Shown here: piece after piece, positions 8,641 through 15,205 of the stretch
How positions within the stretch are numbered: position 1 is the stretch's first letter
Layout: every line of letters starts with the position of its first letter
Assembly: GCF_029054785.1 (NCBI RefSeq)
Contig: NZ_JAIDEN010000122.1
Location: 1-25,715, forward strand
Length of the DNA stretch: 25,715 nt
Source of the DNA: Duncaniella sp.
GTDB lineage: Bacteria; Bacteroidota; Bacteroidia; Bacteroidales; Muribaculaceae
Direction: 5' to 3'
Program-made: the position numbers and the translations under genes
The notes under the pieces: model-generated
What the model saw: only the letters and a program-made list of their open reading frames with translations
Database searches by the model: none
Told to the model about the DNA's origin: nothing

Positions 8641-9215
8641 AATCGACACTCGTAAACATGGTGCTCTCGCTGGGCGTCATCACAGTAGTCGCAGCCGGCG
8701 CGCTCGCCGGTGTCTACTCCGCCACCAAGGAGCCTATCGAACAGGCCAAGGCCGAGAAACAGAAAAATGCCATCGGTGAAGTTCTTCCTGACATACAGTT
8801 CAACAACAATCCTGCCGAAGAGGCCGCAGAGGTGACCGTCGACGGCGAGACCGTCACAGTGTTCCCCGCACGTCAGGACGGCGAGCTGGTGGGTCTGGCT
8901 GTTGAAAGCCATGACTCTAACGGCTTCTCAGGCAACATCACAGTGATGTATGGCTTCCGTCCCGACGGCGACATCACAGGCTATGCCGTCATGCAGCATG
9001 CCGAGACCCCCGGCCTCGGTTCGAAGATGGGCGAATGGTTCTGCAATCCCGCCCACAGCATCATCGGCCTGAACGCATCCACCTCAAACCTCACCGTCAG
9101 CAAAGACGGAGGCGATGTGGACGCCATCACAGCCGCTACAATCTCGTCGCGCGCCTTCCTTCGCGCCCTCACTCTTGCCAACAGCGCGTCACAGCAGTTT
9201 GCCGCCGGCAACTAA
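8637..9215 (+). CDS. rnfG: Rnf electron transport complex subunit G (FMN-binding)
   Basis: Subunit with one N-terminal membrane anchor (about residues 5-27, ending GALAGVYSAT) and a globular domain on the outer face of the inner membrane, carrying covalently bound FMN. Residues 95-185 form the FMN_bind domain, with GYAVMQHAETPGLGSKM followed by the attachment site DAITAATISSRA. Thr168 is the expected phosphoester-linked Thr; the residue two before it is Ala where many relatives have Gly (T-A-A-T rather than S-G-A-T). Length (192 aa) is normal. The start overlaps the rnfD stop by 4 bp, indicating translational coupling, and rnfE follows after 18 nt. Confidence 0.95.
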   Translation: MKSTLVNMVLSLGVITVVAAGALAGVYSATKEPIEQAKAEKQKNAIGEVLPDIQFNNNPAEEAAEVTVDGETVTVFPARQDGELVGLAVESHDSNGFSGNITVMYGFRPDGDITGYAVMQHAETPGLGSKMGEWFCNPAHSIIGLNASTSNLTVSKDGGDVDAITAATISSRAFLRALTLANSASQQFAAGN

Positions 9216-9233
9216 TCTCACATCTCCCAAGCC

Positions 9234-9827
9234 ATGAACGATAAACTTAAAATACTTTTCAACGGTATCATCGCCGAAAACCCGACATTCGTGCTGATGC
9301 TGGGTATGTGTCCCACACTCGGTACCACCGGCAGTGCTCTCAACGGTATGAGCATGGGCCTCGCCACAATGGCAGTGCTCATCTGCTCGAATGTCGTGAT
9401 CTCACTGATCAAGAATTTCGTCCCCTCAAAGGTCCGCATTCCGGCCTACATCGTTGTGATCGCCGCCTTCGTGTCGGTGCTTCAGCTCGTGATGGAAGCC
9501 TATGTTCCTTCGCTCTACGCCACTCTCGGCATCTTCATCCCTCTGATCGTGGTCAACTGTATCGTGCTCGGTCGTGCCGAGGCCTTCGCTTCGCGCCACG
9601 GAGTGTTTGACAGCTGTCTGGACGGTATCGGCATCGGCCTGGGCTTCACGGTAGCGCTCACCATTCTCGGCGCTGTGCGCGAATTGCTCGGCACCGGCAA
9701 GGTATTCGATCTTACCGTCTATCCCGAACAGTTCGGCTCGCTGGTGTTTGTGCTCGCCCCCGGTGCGTTCATCGCCCTCGGCCTGCTCATCGCCCTCTTC
9801 ACCAAGCTCAGATCCGCCAAGTGTTAA
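9234..9827 (+). CDS. rnfE: Rnf electron transport complex subunit E
   Basis: Six-helix inner-membrane subunit, 197 residues, paralogous to RnfA and packed against it in inverted topology. The N-terminus has the family block ENPTFVLMLGMCPTLG, with Cys26. The second half has VNCIVLGRAEAFASRHG, with Cys109, then GLGFTVALTILGAVRELLGTG. Cys26 and Cys109 are expected to be half of the ligands of the intramembrane [2Fe-2S] cluster shared with RnfA, as known for Rnf/Nqr. It lies 18 nt after rnfG and 33 nt before rnfA. Nqr subunit D is a close alternative by sequence, but gene order favours Rnf. Confidence 0.95.
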   Translation: MNDKLKILFNGIIAENPTFVLMLGMCPTLGTTGSALNGMSMGLATMAVLICSNVVISLIKNFVPSKVRIPAYIVVIAAFVSVLQLVMEAYVPSLYATLGIFIPLIVVNCIVLGRAEAFASRHGVFDSCLDGIGIGLGFTVALTILGAVRELLGTGKVFDLTVYPEQFGSLVFVLAPGAFIALGLLIALFTKLRSAKC

Positions 9828-9860
9828 CCCAGTCTCATCCTCTCATAATCGTATAATCAA

Positions 9861-10442
9861 ATGCTCGAATACATTTCCATCATAATAACGGCAATCTTTG
9901 TCAACAACATCGTATTTGCCCAGTTTCTCGGTATCTGCCCGTTCATAGGTGTATCGCGCAAGCTTTCGAGTGCGGTCGGCATGGGTGCGGCTGTGACCTT
10001 CGTGATGATTCTCGCCACGGCTATCACCTGGGCGCTTCAGGATCTCGTGCTCACACCCTTCGGCCTTGGCTTCATGCAGACGATCGTCTTCATTCTTGTG
10101 ATCGCCGCCCTCGTGCAGATGCTTGAGATCATCCTCAAGAAGATCGCCCCGGTGCTTTACAGCGCTCTTGGTGTCTTCCTGCCGCTGATCACCACCAACT
10201 GCGCCGTGCTCGGTGTGGCCATCACGGTTGTTCAGAAAGGCATGAACCTCGGCGAGAGCCTCGTCTACGCCTTCGCTACCGCTGTCGGTTTCACAATGGC
10301 CATCGCCATCTTCGCCGGCATCCGCGAGCAGCTGGCCTGGACCGGAGTTCCCAAGGCAATGCGCGGTGTGCCCATCGCAATGATTTGCGCCGGTCTCCTC
10401 GCAATGGCTTTCATGGGCTTCTCAGGCATCAAGATCGGCTGA
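9861..10442 (+). CDS. rnfA: Rnf electron transport complex subunit A
   Basis: Six-helix inner-membrane partner of RnfE, 193 residues. It starts MLEYISIIITAIFVNNIVFA, then FLGICPFIGVSRKL with Cys26. The second motif is LITTNCAVLGVAI with Cys114. These two cysteines should supply the other ligands of the RnfA/RnfE [2Fe-2S] cluster. The tail AMRGVPIAMICAGLLAMAFMGFSG is typical of RnfA. It is the last gene of the operon; a hairpin terminator starts 47 nt after its stop. All four proteins look intact and full length, so the operon is probably functional provided RnfB and RnfC are encoded elsewhere. Confidence 0.96.
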   Translation: MLEYISIIITAIFVNNIVFAQFLGICPFIGVSRKLSSAVGMGAAVTFVMILATAITWALQDLVLTPFGLGFMQTIVFILVIAALVQMLEIILKKIAPVLYSALGVFLPLITTNCAVLGVAITVVQKGMNLGESLVYAFATAVGFTMAIAIFAGIREQLAWTGVPKAMRGVPIAMICAGLLAMAFMGFSGIKIG

Positions 10443-10488
10443 TCAGAGCCTCGCCTTTGAAAGAATAAAGATATAGGCATAAAGAAGG

Positions 10489-10535
10489 CGGACACCGCAG
10501 AGTTGCATTATTGCAATCTGTGGTGTCCGTTTTTT
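10489..10535. terminator. Hairpin terminator shared by rnfA and the convergent MFS gene
   Basis: Arms 10489-10507 and 10512-10529 pair along about 18 positions (CGGACACC with GGTGTCCG at the base, one mismatch and one bulge) over a 4-nt loop. A six-T run follows on the + strand (10530-10535). On the - strand the hairpin is followed only by a weaker CT-rich stretch, so it mainly ends rnfDGEA but may also serve the opposing genes. Confidence 0.88.
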
Positions 10536-10583
10536 GCGTCGGGTGCAAAGCGGAGTCACCCGGAGTCTTGGGTGGGATTGTCC

Positions 10584-11861
10584 TTATTTCTTCTGTCCGA
10601 ACGAGGGGTCGATCCTGATCAGATAGGTGACTCCGATTGTGGCCAGGCAGCAGATCATGGTCCACAGGAAGAAGTTCTGATAGCCGACAGTCTCCTGGAT
10701 CCATCCGGCGGCCATGCCGGGGAGCATCATGCCGAGGGCCATGAAGCCGGTGCAGATGCTGTAATGGGCCGTGCGGTGACGTCCCTCTGAAAAGTAGATC
10801 AGATAGAGCATGTAGGCCGTGAATCCGAAGCCATAGCCGAACTGCTCGATGAACACGCAGATGTTGATGACCGGGAGTGACGGGTCAGAAGCAAAACTCA
10901 GATAGACGAAGGTCAGGCAGGTCAGCGACATGCTCCAGGCCATCGGGCGCAGCCAGAATTTGAGACCTCTGCGCGCGGCCACGATGCCGCCTGCAATCCC
11001 GCCTATGGTCAGGCCGATGATGCCGATTGTTCCGTAGACCACTCCGACCTGAGCTGTGCTCAGGCCGAGTCCTCCGGCTTCTTTTGGGTCCAGAAGGAAG
11101 GGGTTGATGAGCTTGACGAGCTGTGCTTCGGGCAGACGGTAGAGCAGCATGAAGACAATGGCCACCCACACCTGCTTTTTCCGGAAAAATTCGGCAAATA
11201 CATCGACAAACTCTCTCCAGACCTCCGGAGCCGACCGCAGGGCCCCGGCACGCCGTTCGACTTTAGGCATGGCCCAGGAGTGGTAGAGCGCGAAGCTGAG
11301 GAACAGCAGCGAGAGGATGGCGAAAACGATGGCCCAGGACAGGGGAATGTCGCCTGTGGTGCTTTCCAGAGCGCCTGCCACGATGACAAGCAGCCCCTGG
11401 CCGACAACGGTTGCCACGCGGTAGAACGTGGAGCGGATGCCGACGTAGAGCGACTGCTGGTGCTCGCTGAGGGCAAGCATGTAGTAGCCGTCGGCGGCGA
11501 TGTCATGAGTGGCCGAAGTGAAGCCGACGAGCCAGAAGACGGCCAGTGTCAGCGAGAACCACAGCGGGGTGGGCAGCGCGAAGGCTATGCCTGCGAAAGC
11601 CGCGGCGATGAGCCATTGCATGGTCAGAGTCCAGCGCCGTTTGGTGCTGATGATGTCGACAAACGGGCTCCAGAAGGGTTTGATGACCCAGGGGAGATAG
11701 AGCCAGCCGGTGTAGAGGGCGATGTCGGTGTTGGAGATGCCCAGACGCTTGTACATGATGACCGAAATGGTCATTACGGCTACGTAGGGCAGACCTTGTG
11801 CAAAATAGAGAGTCGGAATCCATGTCCACGGATTCCGACTCAAGTTATGTTGTTTTATCAC
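10584..11861 (-). CDS. AmpG-like MFS transporter, probable oligogalacturonide/sugar uptake
   Basis: Inner-membrane secondary transporter of 425 residues with about 12 hydrophobic segments. AmpG-branch features are YFAQGLPY (19-26), KPFWSPFVD (61-69, the helix 2-3 loop) and THDIAADGYYM (118-128). The likely start is a GTG at 11861 that overlaps the TGA of the upstream GH28 gene (GTGA, 4 bp), so translation is coupled. The next Met (residue 30) would remove the first helix. True AmpG imports anhydro-muropeptides, but in Bacteroidales relatives of this type are common in pectin loci. Position after GH28 makes import of galacturonic acid or short galacturonides from the periplasm the likely role. 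Substrate is inferred from context only. Confidence 0.88.
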   Translation of the reverse strand: MIKQHNLSRNPWTWIPTLYFAQGLPYVAVMTISVIMYKRLGISNTDIALYTGWLYLPWVIKPFWSPFVDIISTKRRWTLTMQWLIAAAFAGIAFALPTPLWFSLTLAVFWLVGFTSATHDIAADGYYMLALSEHQQSLYVGIRSTFYRVATVVGQGLLVIVAGALESTTGDIPLSWAIVFAILSLLFLSFALYHSWAMPKVERRAGALRSAPEVWREFVDVFAEFFRKKQVWVAIVFMLLYRLPEAQLVKLINPFLLDPKEAGGLGLSTAQVGVVYGTIGIIGLTIGGIAGGIVAARRGLKFWLRPMAWSMSLTCLTFVYLSFASDPSLPVINICVFIEQFGYGFGFTAYMLYLIYFSEGRHRTAHYSICTGFMALGMMLPGMAAGWIQETVGYQNFFLWTMICCLATIGVTYLIRIDPSFGQKK

Positions 11862-13360
11862 TTTTTCAGATTTACGTTTTTGACGCCTTCACCTTCAGTG
11901 ATCTTTTCGCCGGGCACATCGACAGTGACATTCTTAAGAGTCAGGCCGTCGACATGGTTGAGCATGAAACCGGCGTCGGCACGGAAGCGGGAGTCGGTGA
12001 TGACCACATTTTTCATCGGCATTTCAGGCAGACCGTTGAAGAGGGCGGCGCGTTTGGCCGAGCGGCAGGTCACGTCCTTGATGTAGATGTTGCGGAACGA
12101 TGGAGTCTCTTCGGTGACAGGGGGCACGGGTGCGCCGGGCTTGATGCCGTAGTACATGTCGAAGATCAGGGCTTCGCCGGCGATGTCGGTCATCTTGATG
12201 TTGTCGACATAGATGTTTTCAACGACTCCGCCGCGTCCGCGGGTCGATTTGAAGCGCAGGCCGACGTCAGTGCCGATGAAGACGCTGTTGCGGATCACGA
12301 TGTCCTTGCAGCCGCCTGACATCTCAGAGCCGATCACGAAGCCGCCGTGGCCGTGATAGACAGTGCAGCCTTCGATCACTACGTCACGGCAGGGGATGCC
12401 GCGCTCACGTCCGTCCTTGTCCTTGCCTGACTTGATGCAGATGGCGTCGTCGCCAACATCGAAGCGGCTGTTGATGACCAGAACCTTGTTGCACGACTCG
12501 ATGTCGATGCCGTCGCCGTTCTGTGCATACCAGGGGTTCCGGACATTGAGATTGTCGACAATGAGGTTTTCGCAGAGCAGCGGATGGATGTTCCATGCAG
12601 GCGAGTTCTCGAAAGTCGCGTCTTTGAGGAGCACGTTCTTGCAGTTGATGAATGACAGGAGCACCGGACGCAGGAAGTCGTGGGCGTAGTCAACGGTCTC
12701 TTTGTCGCCGTGGTGGACCTTGGCCTGGAGTTCTTTGTTCTCATAGACTTCGCGGATGCGCTCGTTGGGGAACCAGACGTCACCCTTGGCGTTGATGCAG
12801 CCGCTCTTCTGGAGGGCTTTCCACTGGTTGTCGGTCATTTTGCCCTTCTTCACCGGACGCCATTTCTGACCGTTGCCGTTGAAGGTGCCGTCGCCGGTGA
12901 TCGCGATGTCATGCTTGTCGCGGGCAGAGAGGGGAGAGGCGGCGCGGTGAGTTGTGAGACCTTCCCAGTCAGAGGCTACCACAGGATAGTCGGCGAGATT
13001 TTCGCTGAAAAGCACCAGGGCGCCGCGATCGAGGTGCAATTCGACGTTGCTTTCAAAGTTGATCGGGCCGGTGTACCAGATTCCTTCCGGCACAATGAGA
13101 CGTCCGCCTCCTTTTGATGCGAGATGGGCCATAGCCTTGGCGAAGGCTTCGGTGTTGAGGGTCACACCGTCGTTGACGCCGCCGAAATCAGTGATCTTGA
13201 CTTCATAGGCGGGGATCACGGGTGCTGTAACCTGCGGCTGCTTGATCGGTAGATTCTTGTAGTAGGAAGAGTAGTCAGTGGTCTGGGCAGTGGCGCTTGT
13301 CATCTGGCCGAGAGCCAGAGCCAGACCCACCGCGTAGGCTGAAAGACTTTTAAGTTTCAT
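11858..13360 (-). CDS. GH28 family polygalacturonase, secreted
   Basis: Glycoside hydrolase that cleaves alpha-1,4-galacturonan by inversion. The 500-residue protein has a Sec signal peptide (hydrophobic 10-20, cleavage likely after SATA, residue 25) and no lipobox, so it is probably periplasmic. The right-handed beta-helix carries all GH28 motifs: NGDGID (N281, D283) in place of the classical NTDG, GDDAICIKSG with D304-D305, HGHGG with H338, and RFK (R369, K371). The early DFGGVNDGVTLNTEAF block is typical of bacterial exo-acting or oligosaccharide-active members. It has its own promoter (13498-13529) and shares an mRNA with the MFS gene through a 4-bp overlap. Exo- versus endo-action, or action on rhamnogalacturonan, cannot be settled by eye. 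Confidence 0.93.
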   Translation of the reverse strand: MKLKSLSAYAVGLALALGQMTSATAQTTDYSSYYKNLPIKQPQVTAPVIPAYEVKITDFGGVNDGVTLNTEAFAKAMAHLASKGGGRLIVPEGIWYTGPINFESNVELHLDRGALVLFSENLADYPVVASDWEGLTTHRAASPLSARDKHDIAITGDGTFNGNGQKWRPVKKGKMTDNQWKALQKSGCINAKGDVWFPNERIREVYENKELQAKVHHGDKETVDYAHDFLRPVLLSFINCKNVLLKDATFENSPAWNIHPLLCENLIVDNLNVRNPWYAQNGDGIDIESCNKVLVINSRFDVGDDAICIKSGKDKDGRERGIPCRDVVIEGCTVYHGHGGFVIGSEMSGGCKDIVIRNSVFIGTDVGLRFKSTRGRGGVVENIYVDNIKMTDIAGEALIFDMYYGIKPGAPVPPVTEETPSFRNIYIKDVTCRSAKRAALFNGLPEMPMKNVVITDSRFRADAGFMLNHVDGLTLKNVTVDVPGEKITEGEGVKNVNLKK

Positions 13361-13418
13361 GATTTAGATGTGAAAAAATATGATTTGGTTGAAAAAGATA
13401 TGATTCGGATGAAAAGAT
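13360..13418 (-). repeat. Three-unit tandem repeat in the GH28 leader
   Basis: Imperfect units of 18-21 bp lie at 13360-13380, 13381-13400 and 13401-13418. On the + strand they read roughly TGATTYRGWTGAAAAAGATA, the first unit running into the CAT of the GH28 start codon. On the mRNA they form a pyrimidine-rich, repeated leader directly before the AUG. Confidence 0.6.
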
Positions 13419-13497
13419 GTTGTCGGGATACGGACAAAATGTCTGATCCACGTGTGAAAAAACACCGCCTTACGCTCAAGCGAATGGTTTTAAATCA

Positions 13498-13529
13498 CAA
13501 ATATAGCCTTTTCGCCTGTAAGATCGAAA
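13498..13529 (-). promoter_or_regulatory. Probable sigma-ABfr-type promoter of GH28-MFS
   Basis: On the - strand TTTC (13526-13529; one mismatch to TTTG) is followed after exactly 20 nt by TATATTTG (13498-13505), a full match to TAnnTTTG. The start would be near 13490, giving a leader of about 130 nt. Confidence 0.65.
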
Positions 13530-13562
13530 TATTCAGAGTGATAAAATCTTAAAATCCATCGG

Positions 13563-13594
13563 GAATCTTCATTTGGAATCTTCAGGGAACGTTC
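13563..13594. promoter_or_regulatory. Three GAAnnTTC dyads upstream of the GH28 promoter
   Basis: GAATCTTC (13563-13570), GAATCTTC (13576-13583) and GAACGTTC (13587-13594, a perfect palindrome) have centres 13 and 11 bp apart. They lie 34-65 bp upstream of the predicted -33 element, a natural place for activator binding. No regulator is encoded in the window. Confidence 0.5.
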
Positions 13595-13616
13595 ATCGGA
13601 TGCCTGATTGAAGCCC

Positions 13617-15116
13617 TCACTTTTTCTGTGGGTCCCATCCGTCGAGCACCCATGCGGGGTTGCGGTAGAGGTCTATGAGAGCCTTGTATTTCACGGGGTC
13701 GAGCACACGCGAGCCGGGGGCGCGGCGTGAGGTGTCGGCGGGTTTGCCGTCTGAGAGGTTGACCGATCCGGCCTCCCAATAGCGCACGTAGGTGTTGCCC
13801 TCTTTCTCAAGGCCGCTCCATCCCTCAGGCCGGATGCCGTCGATACGGCAGTCTATGAGCACAAACTCGGCGTTGGGATATGTGCCGTTGGTACGGGCAA
13901 AGACTGCTCTGTCGCCCTTGCCTATCATCGTGCAGTCCACAAAAACGTCGCCGTGGCATGAAGAGCCGTTGCGGATGTAGGCAAACGGGCCGTAGGTGAC
14001 TATGGTGCAGTCTTTGAAGTATGCCGGACCGCGGCCGAGCACGGTGTCGCCATGACCTTCGAGCCGGCAGTTTCTGAAGTATGCCGGGCCGTTGGACTGC
14101 AGCGCGTCGCCGGAACCGCTGATGGTCATATCTTCGAGATATATACGGTTGCCGTTGAGCAGAAGGCCCTCGGCCTGACCTGTGACAGTGGTGGCCACGG
14201 TGAAATTCCTGAGTGTGAGGTCTGTGCAGTGGTCTGCGGCAAATGCGGCGCGGCGTGAGGGGAAAGTGCCGAGCCACTCGTTGGTGCTGACATCGGCAGG
14301 GTGGGGATTGAACACCTCATTGTTGGGATAGTGGACATAGACTCCCTCGCGGCTCTCCCCCTCGATGGTGAGGTTGGTCTTGTTGCGGAAGTAGACCAGC
14401 TCCTCATAGTCGCCGTTCTTAATGAATATCTTCCACGGTTCGGTGCTGAAGTCCGGCACATGGTCGAGGGCTCCCTGGAGGGTGAGGAAGTCGCCTGAAC
14501 CGTCGCGGGCCACGGTCAGCTGCCGCCGTTCCTTGGCGGGTGCTTCGGGTCGTGTCCTGAATTTCCATCCGTCTTTCTTGCTTATACCTTTGAACTTTCC
14601 CTTGGCGAGGGTGAAGGCCGAGGAGGGGACGGTGACATAGTACTCGCGTCCGTATTCGAGCAGGTTGTGGTGAGGATATATCTCTGCGGTGTTGCCGGAT
14701 AGCATCACGGGGTAGAAGTGGAATCCGTCAGTGAATCCGCCTATTATTGTCAGCTGATAGCGCGAAGTGTCACGTGCGGCTGTGCCTGACGGCGTGCCAG
14801 GCTCACAGGTGGCGTTGGTCAGGCGCGGGGTGTGATAGTTGTAAGGTTCAAGTGTGTATGGAGCCTTAGGGAGTTTGGTCTTTTCAGTCGGGCCGGCAGG
14901 TATCGAGAGGTCAAGCGAGTCAACTTGAGCATCTGTCGCGGCATCGAAGATACGTATTACCCCGGAGGTGCCGAGGGTCGGCGTAGAGGGGAAACAGATG
15001 GTGAGGCGTGTGTCAGGCGAGACCTCCGCTCCGGCGGCGGGCCATACCTCAGGCAAGGCCGCTGAAGCGACAGCGGCCGCAGCAACGGCAAAAAAGCATG
15101 TGACGATTATTTTCAT
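13617..15116 (-). CDS. CE8 family pectinesterase with N-terminal Ig-like domain, secreted
   Basis: Removes methyl esters from homogalacturonan, preparing it for GH28 and lyases. It has 499 residues and a signal peptide (cleavage likely around ASA, residues 18-20). Residues about 21-190 resemble a bacterial Ig-like domain (AGAEVSPDTRLTICFPSTP), with the motif YYVTVPSSAF near its end. From about 199 (LTVARDGSGDFLTLQGALD) it is a CE8 beta-helix. Expected catalytic positions are present in divergent form: TGQAEGL (Q314), GSGDALQ (D337, for the usual YQDTL) and GHGDTVLGRG (D357, for the usual VDFIFGNG). Both aspartates are kept but the surrounding residues differ from plant-type enzymes, so the preferred ester or substrate may differ. 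It has its own promoter (15136-15167). Confidence 0.88.
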   Translation of the reverse strand: MKIIVTCFFAVAAAAVASAALPEVWPAAGAEVSPDTRLTICFPSTPTLGTSGVIRIFDAATDAQVDSLDLSIPAGPTEKTKLPKAPYTLEPYNYHTPRLTNATCEPGTPSGTAARDTSRYQLTIIGGFTDGFHFYPVMLSGNTAEIYPHHNLLEYGREYYVTVPSSAFTLAKGKFKGISKKDGWKFRTRPEAPAKERRQLTVARDGSGDFLTLQGALDHVPDFSTEPWKIFIKNGDYEELVYFRNKTNLTIEGESREGVYVHYPNNEVFNPHPADVSTNEWLGTFPSRRAAFAADHCTDLTLRNFTVATTVTGQAEGLLLNGNRIYLEDMTISGSGDALQSNGPAYFRNCRLEGHGDTVLGRGPAYFKDCTIVTYGPFAYIRNGSSCHGDVFVDCTMIGKGDRAVFARTNGTYPNAEFVLIDCRIDGIRPEGWSGLEKEGNTYVRYWEAGSVNLSDGKPADTSRRAPGSRVLDPVKYKALIDLYRNPAWVLDGWDPQKK

Positions 15117-15135
15117 GGTTTGGTCGGTTAAAAGG

Positions 15136-15167
15136 TAAAATTAACGTGGCATATGCAGAAGAGCAAA
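15136..15167 (-). promoter_or_regulatory. Probable promoter of the pectinesterase gene
   Basis: On the - strand TTTG (15164-15167), exactly 20 nt, then TAATTTTA (15136-15143; seven of eight against TAnnTTTG counting the free positions). It would leave a very short leader, about 12 nt, before the ATG at 15116. An alternative TAACATTTG just upstream has the wrong spacing. Confidence 0.5.
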
Positions 15168-15185
15168 TGTTAAATCTTATAAGCA

Positions 15186-15203
15186 AAGTGTTGTTAAACA
15201 CTT
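15186..15203 (-). terminator. Small hairpin just after the SpoIID-like gene
   Basis: A perfect 7-bp stem (AAGTGTT/AACACTT) with loop GTTA starts 2 nt past the SpoIID-like stop codon. No T run follows on the - strand, so it may be a weak terminator, a 3'-end stabiliser, or nothing. It also lies just upstream of the pectinesterase promoter. Confidence 0.35.
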
Positions 15204-15205
15204 GT

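Noticed and set aside
7684..10442. Na+-translocating NADH:quinone reductase (nqrBCDE) as the identity of the operon
   Set aside because: Subunit sizes, the D-G-E-A order and the absence of nqrA and nqrF fit Rnf better.
11280..12086. 268-residue + strand ORF opposite the MFS and GH28 genes
   Set aside because: It is antisense to two well-supported genes, and its composition (Gly, Glu, Asp, Val rich) is typical of a shadow frame in GC-rich DNA.
13370..13552. Small + strand ORF of 60 residues between GH28 and pectinesterase
   Set aside because: Lys/Arg-rich translation of the tandem repeat and promoter region, with no family likeness; the regulatory reading explains the DNA better.
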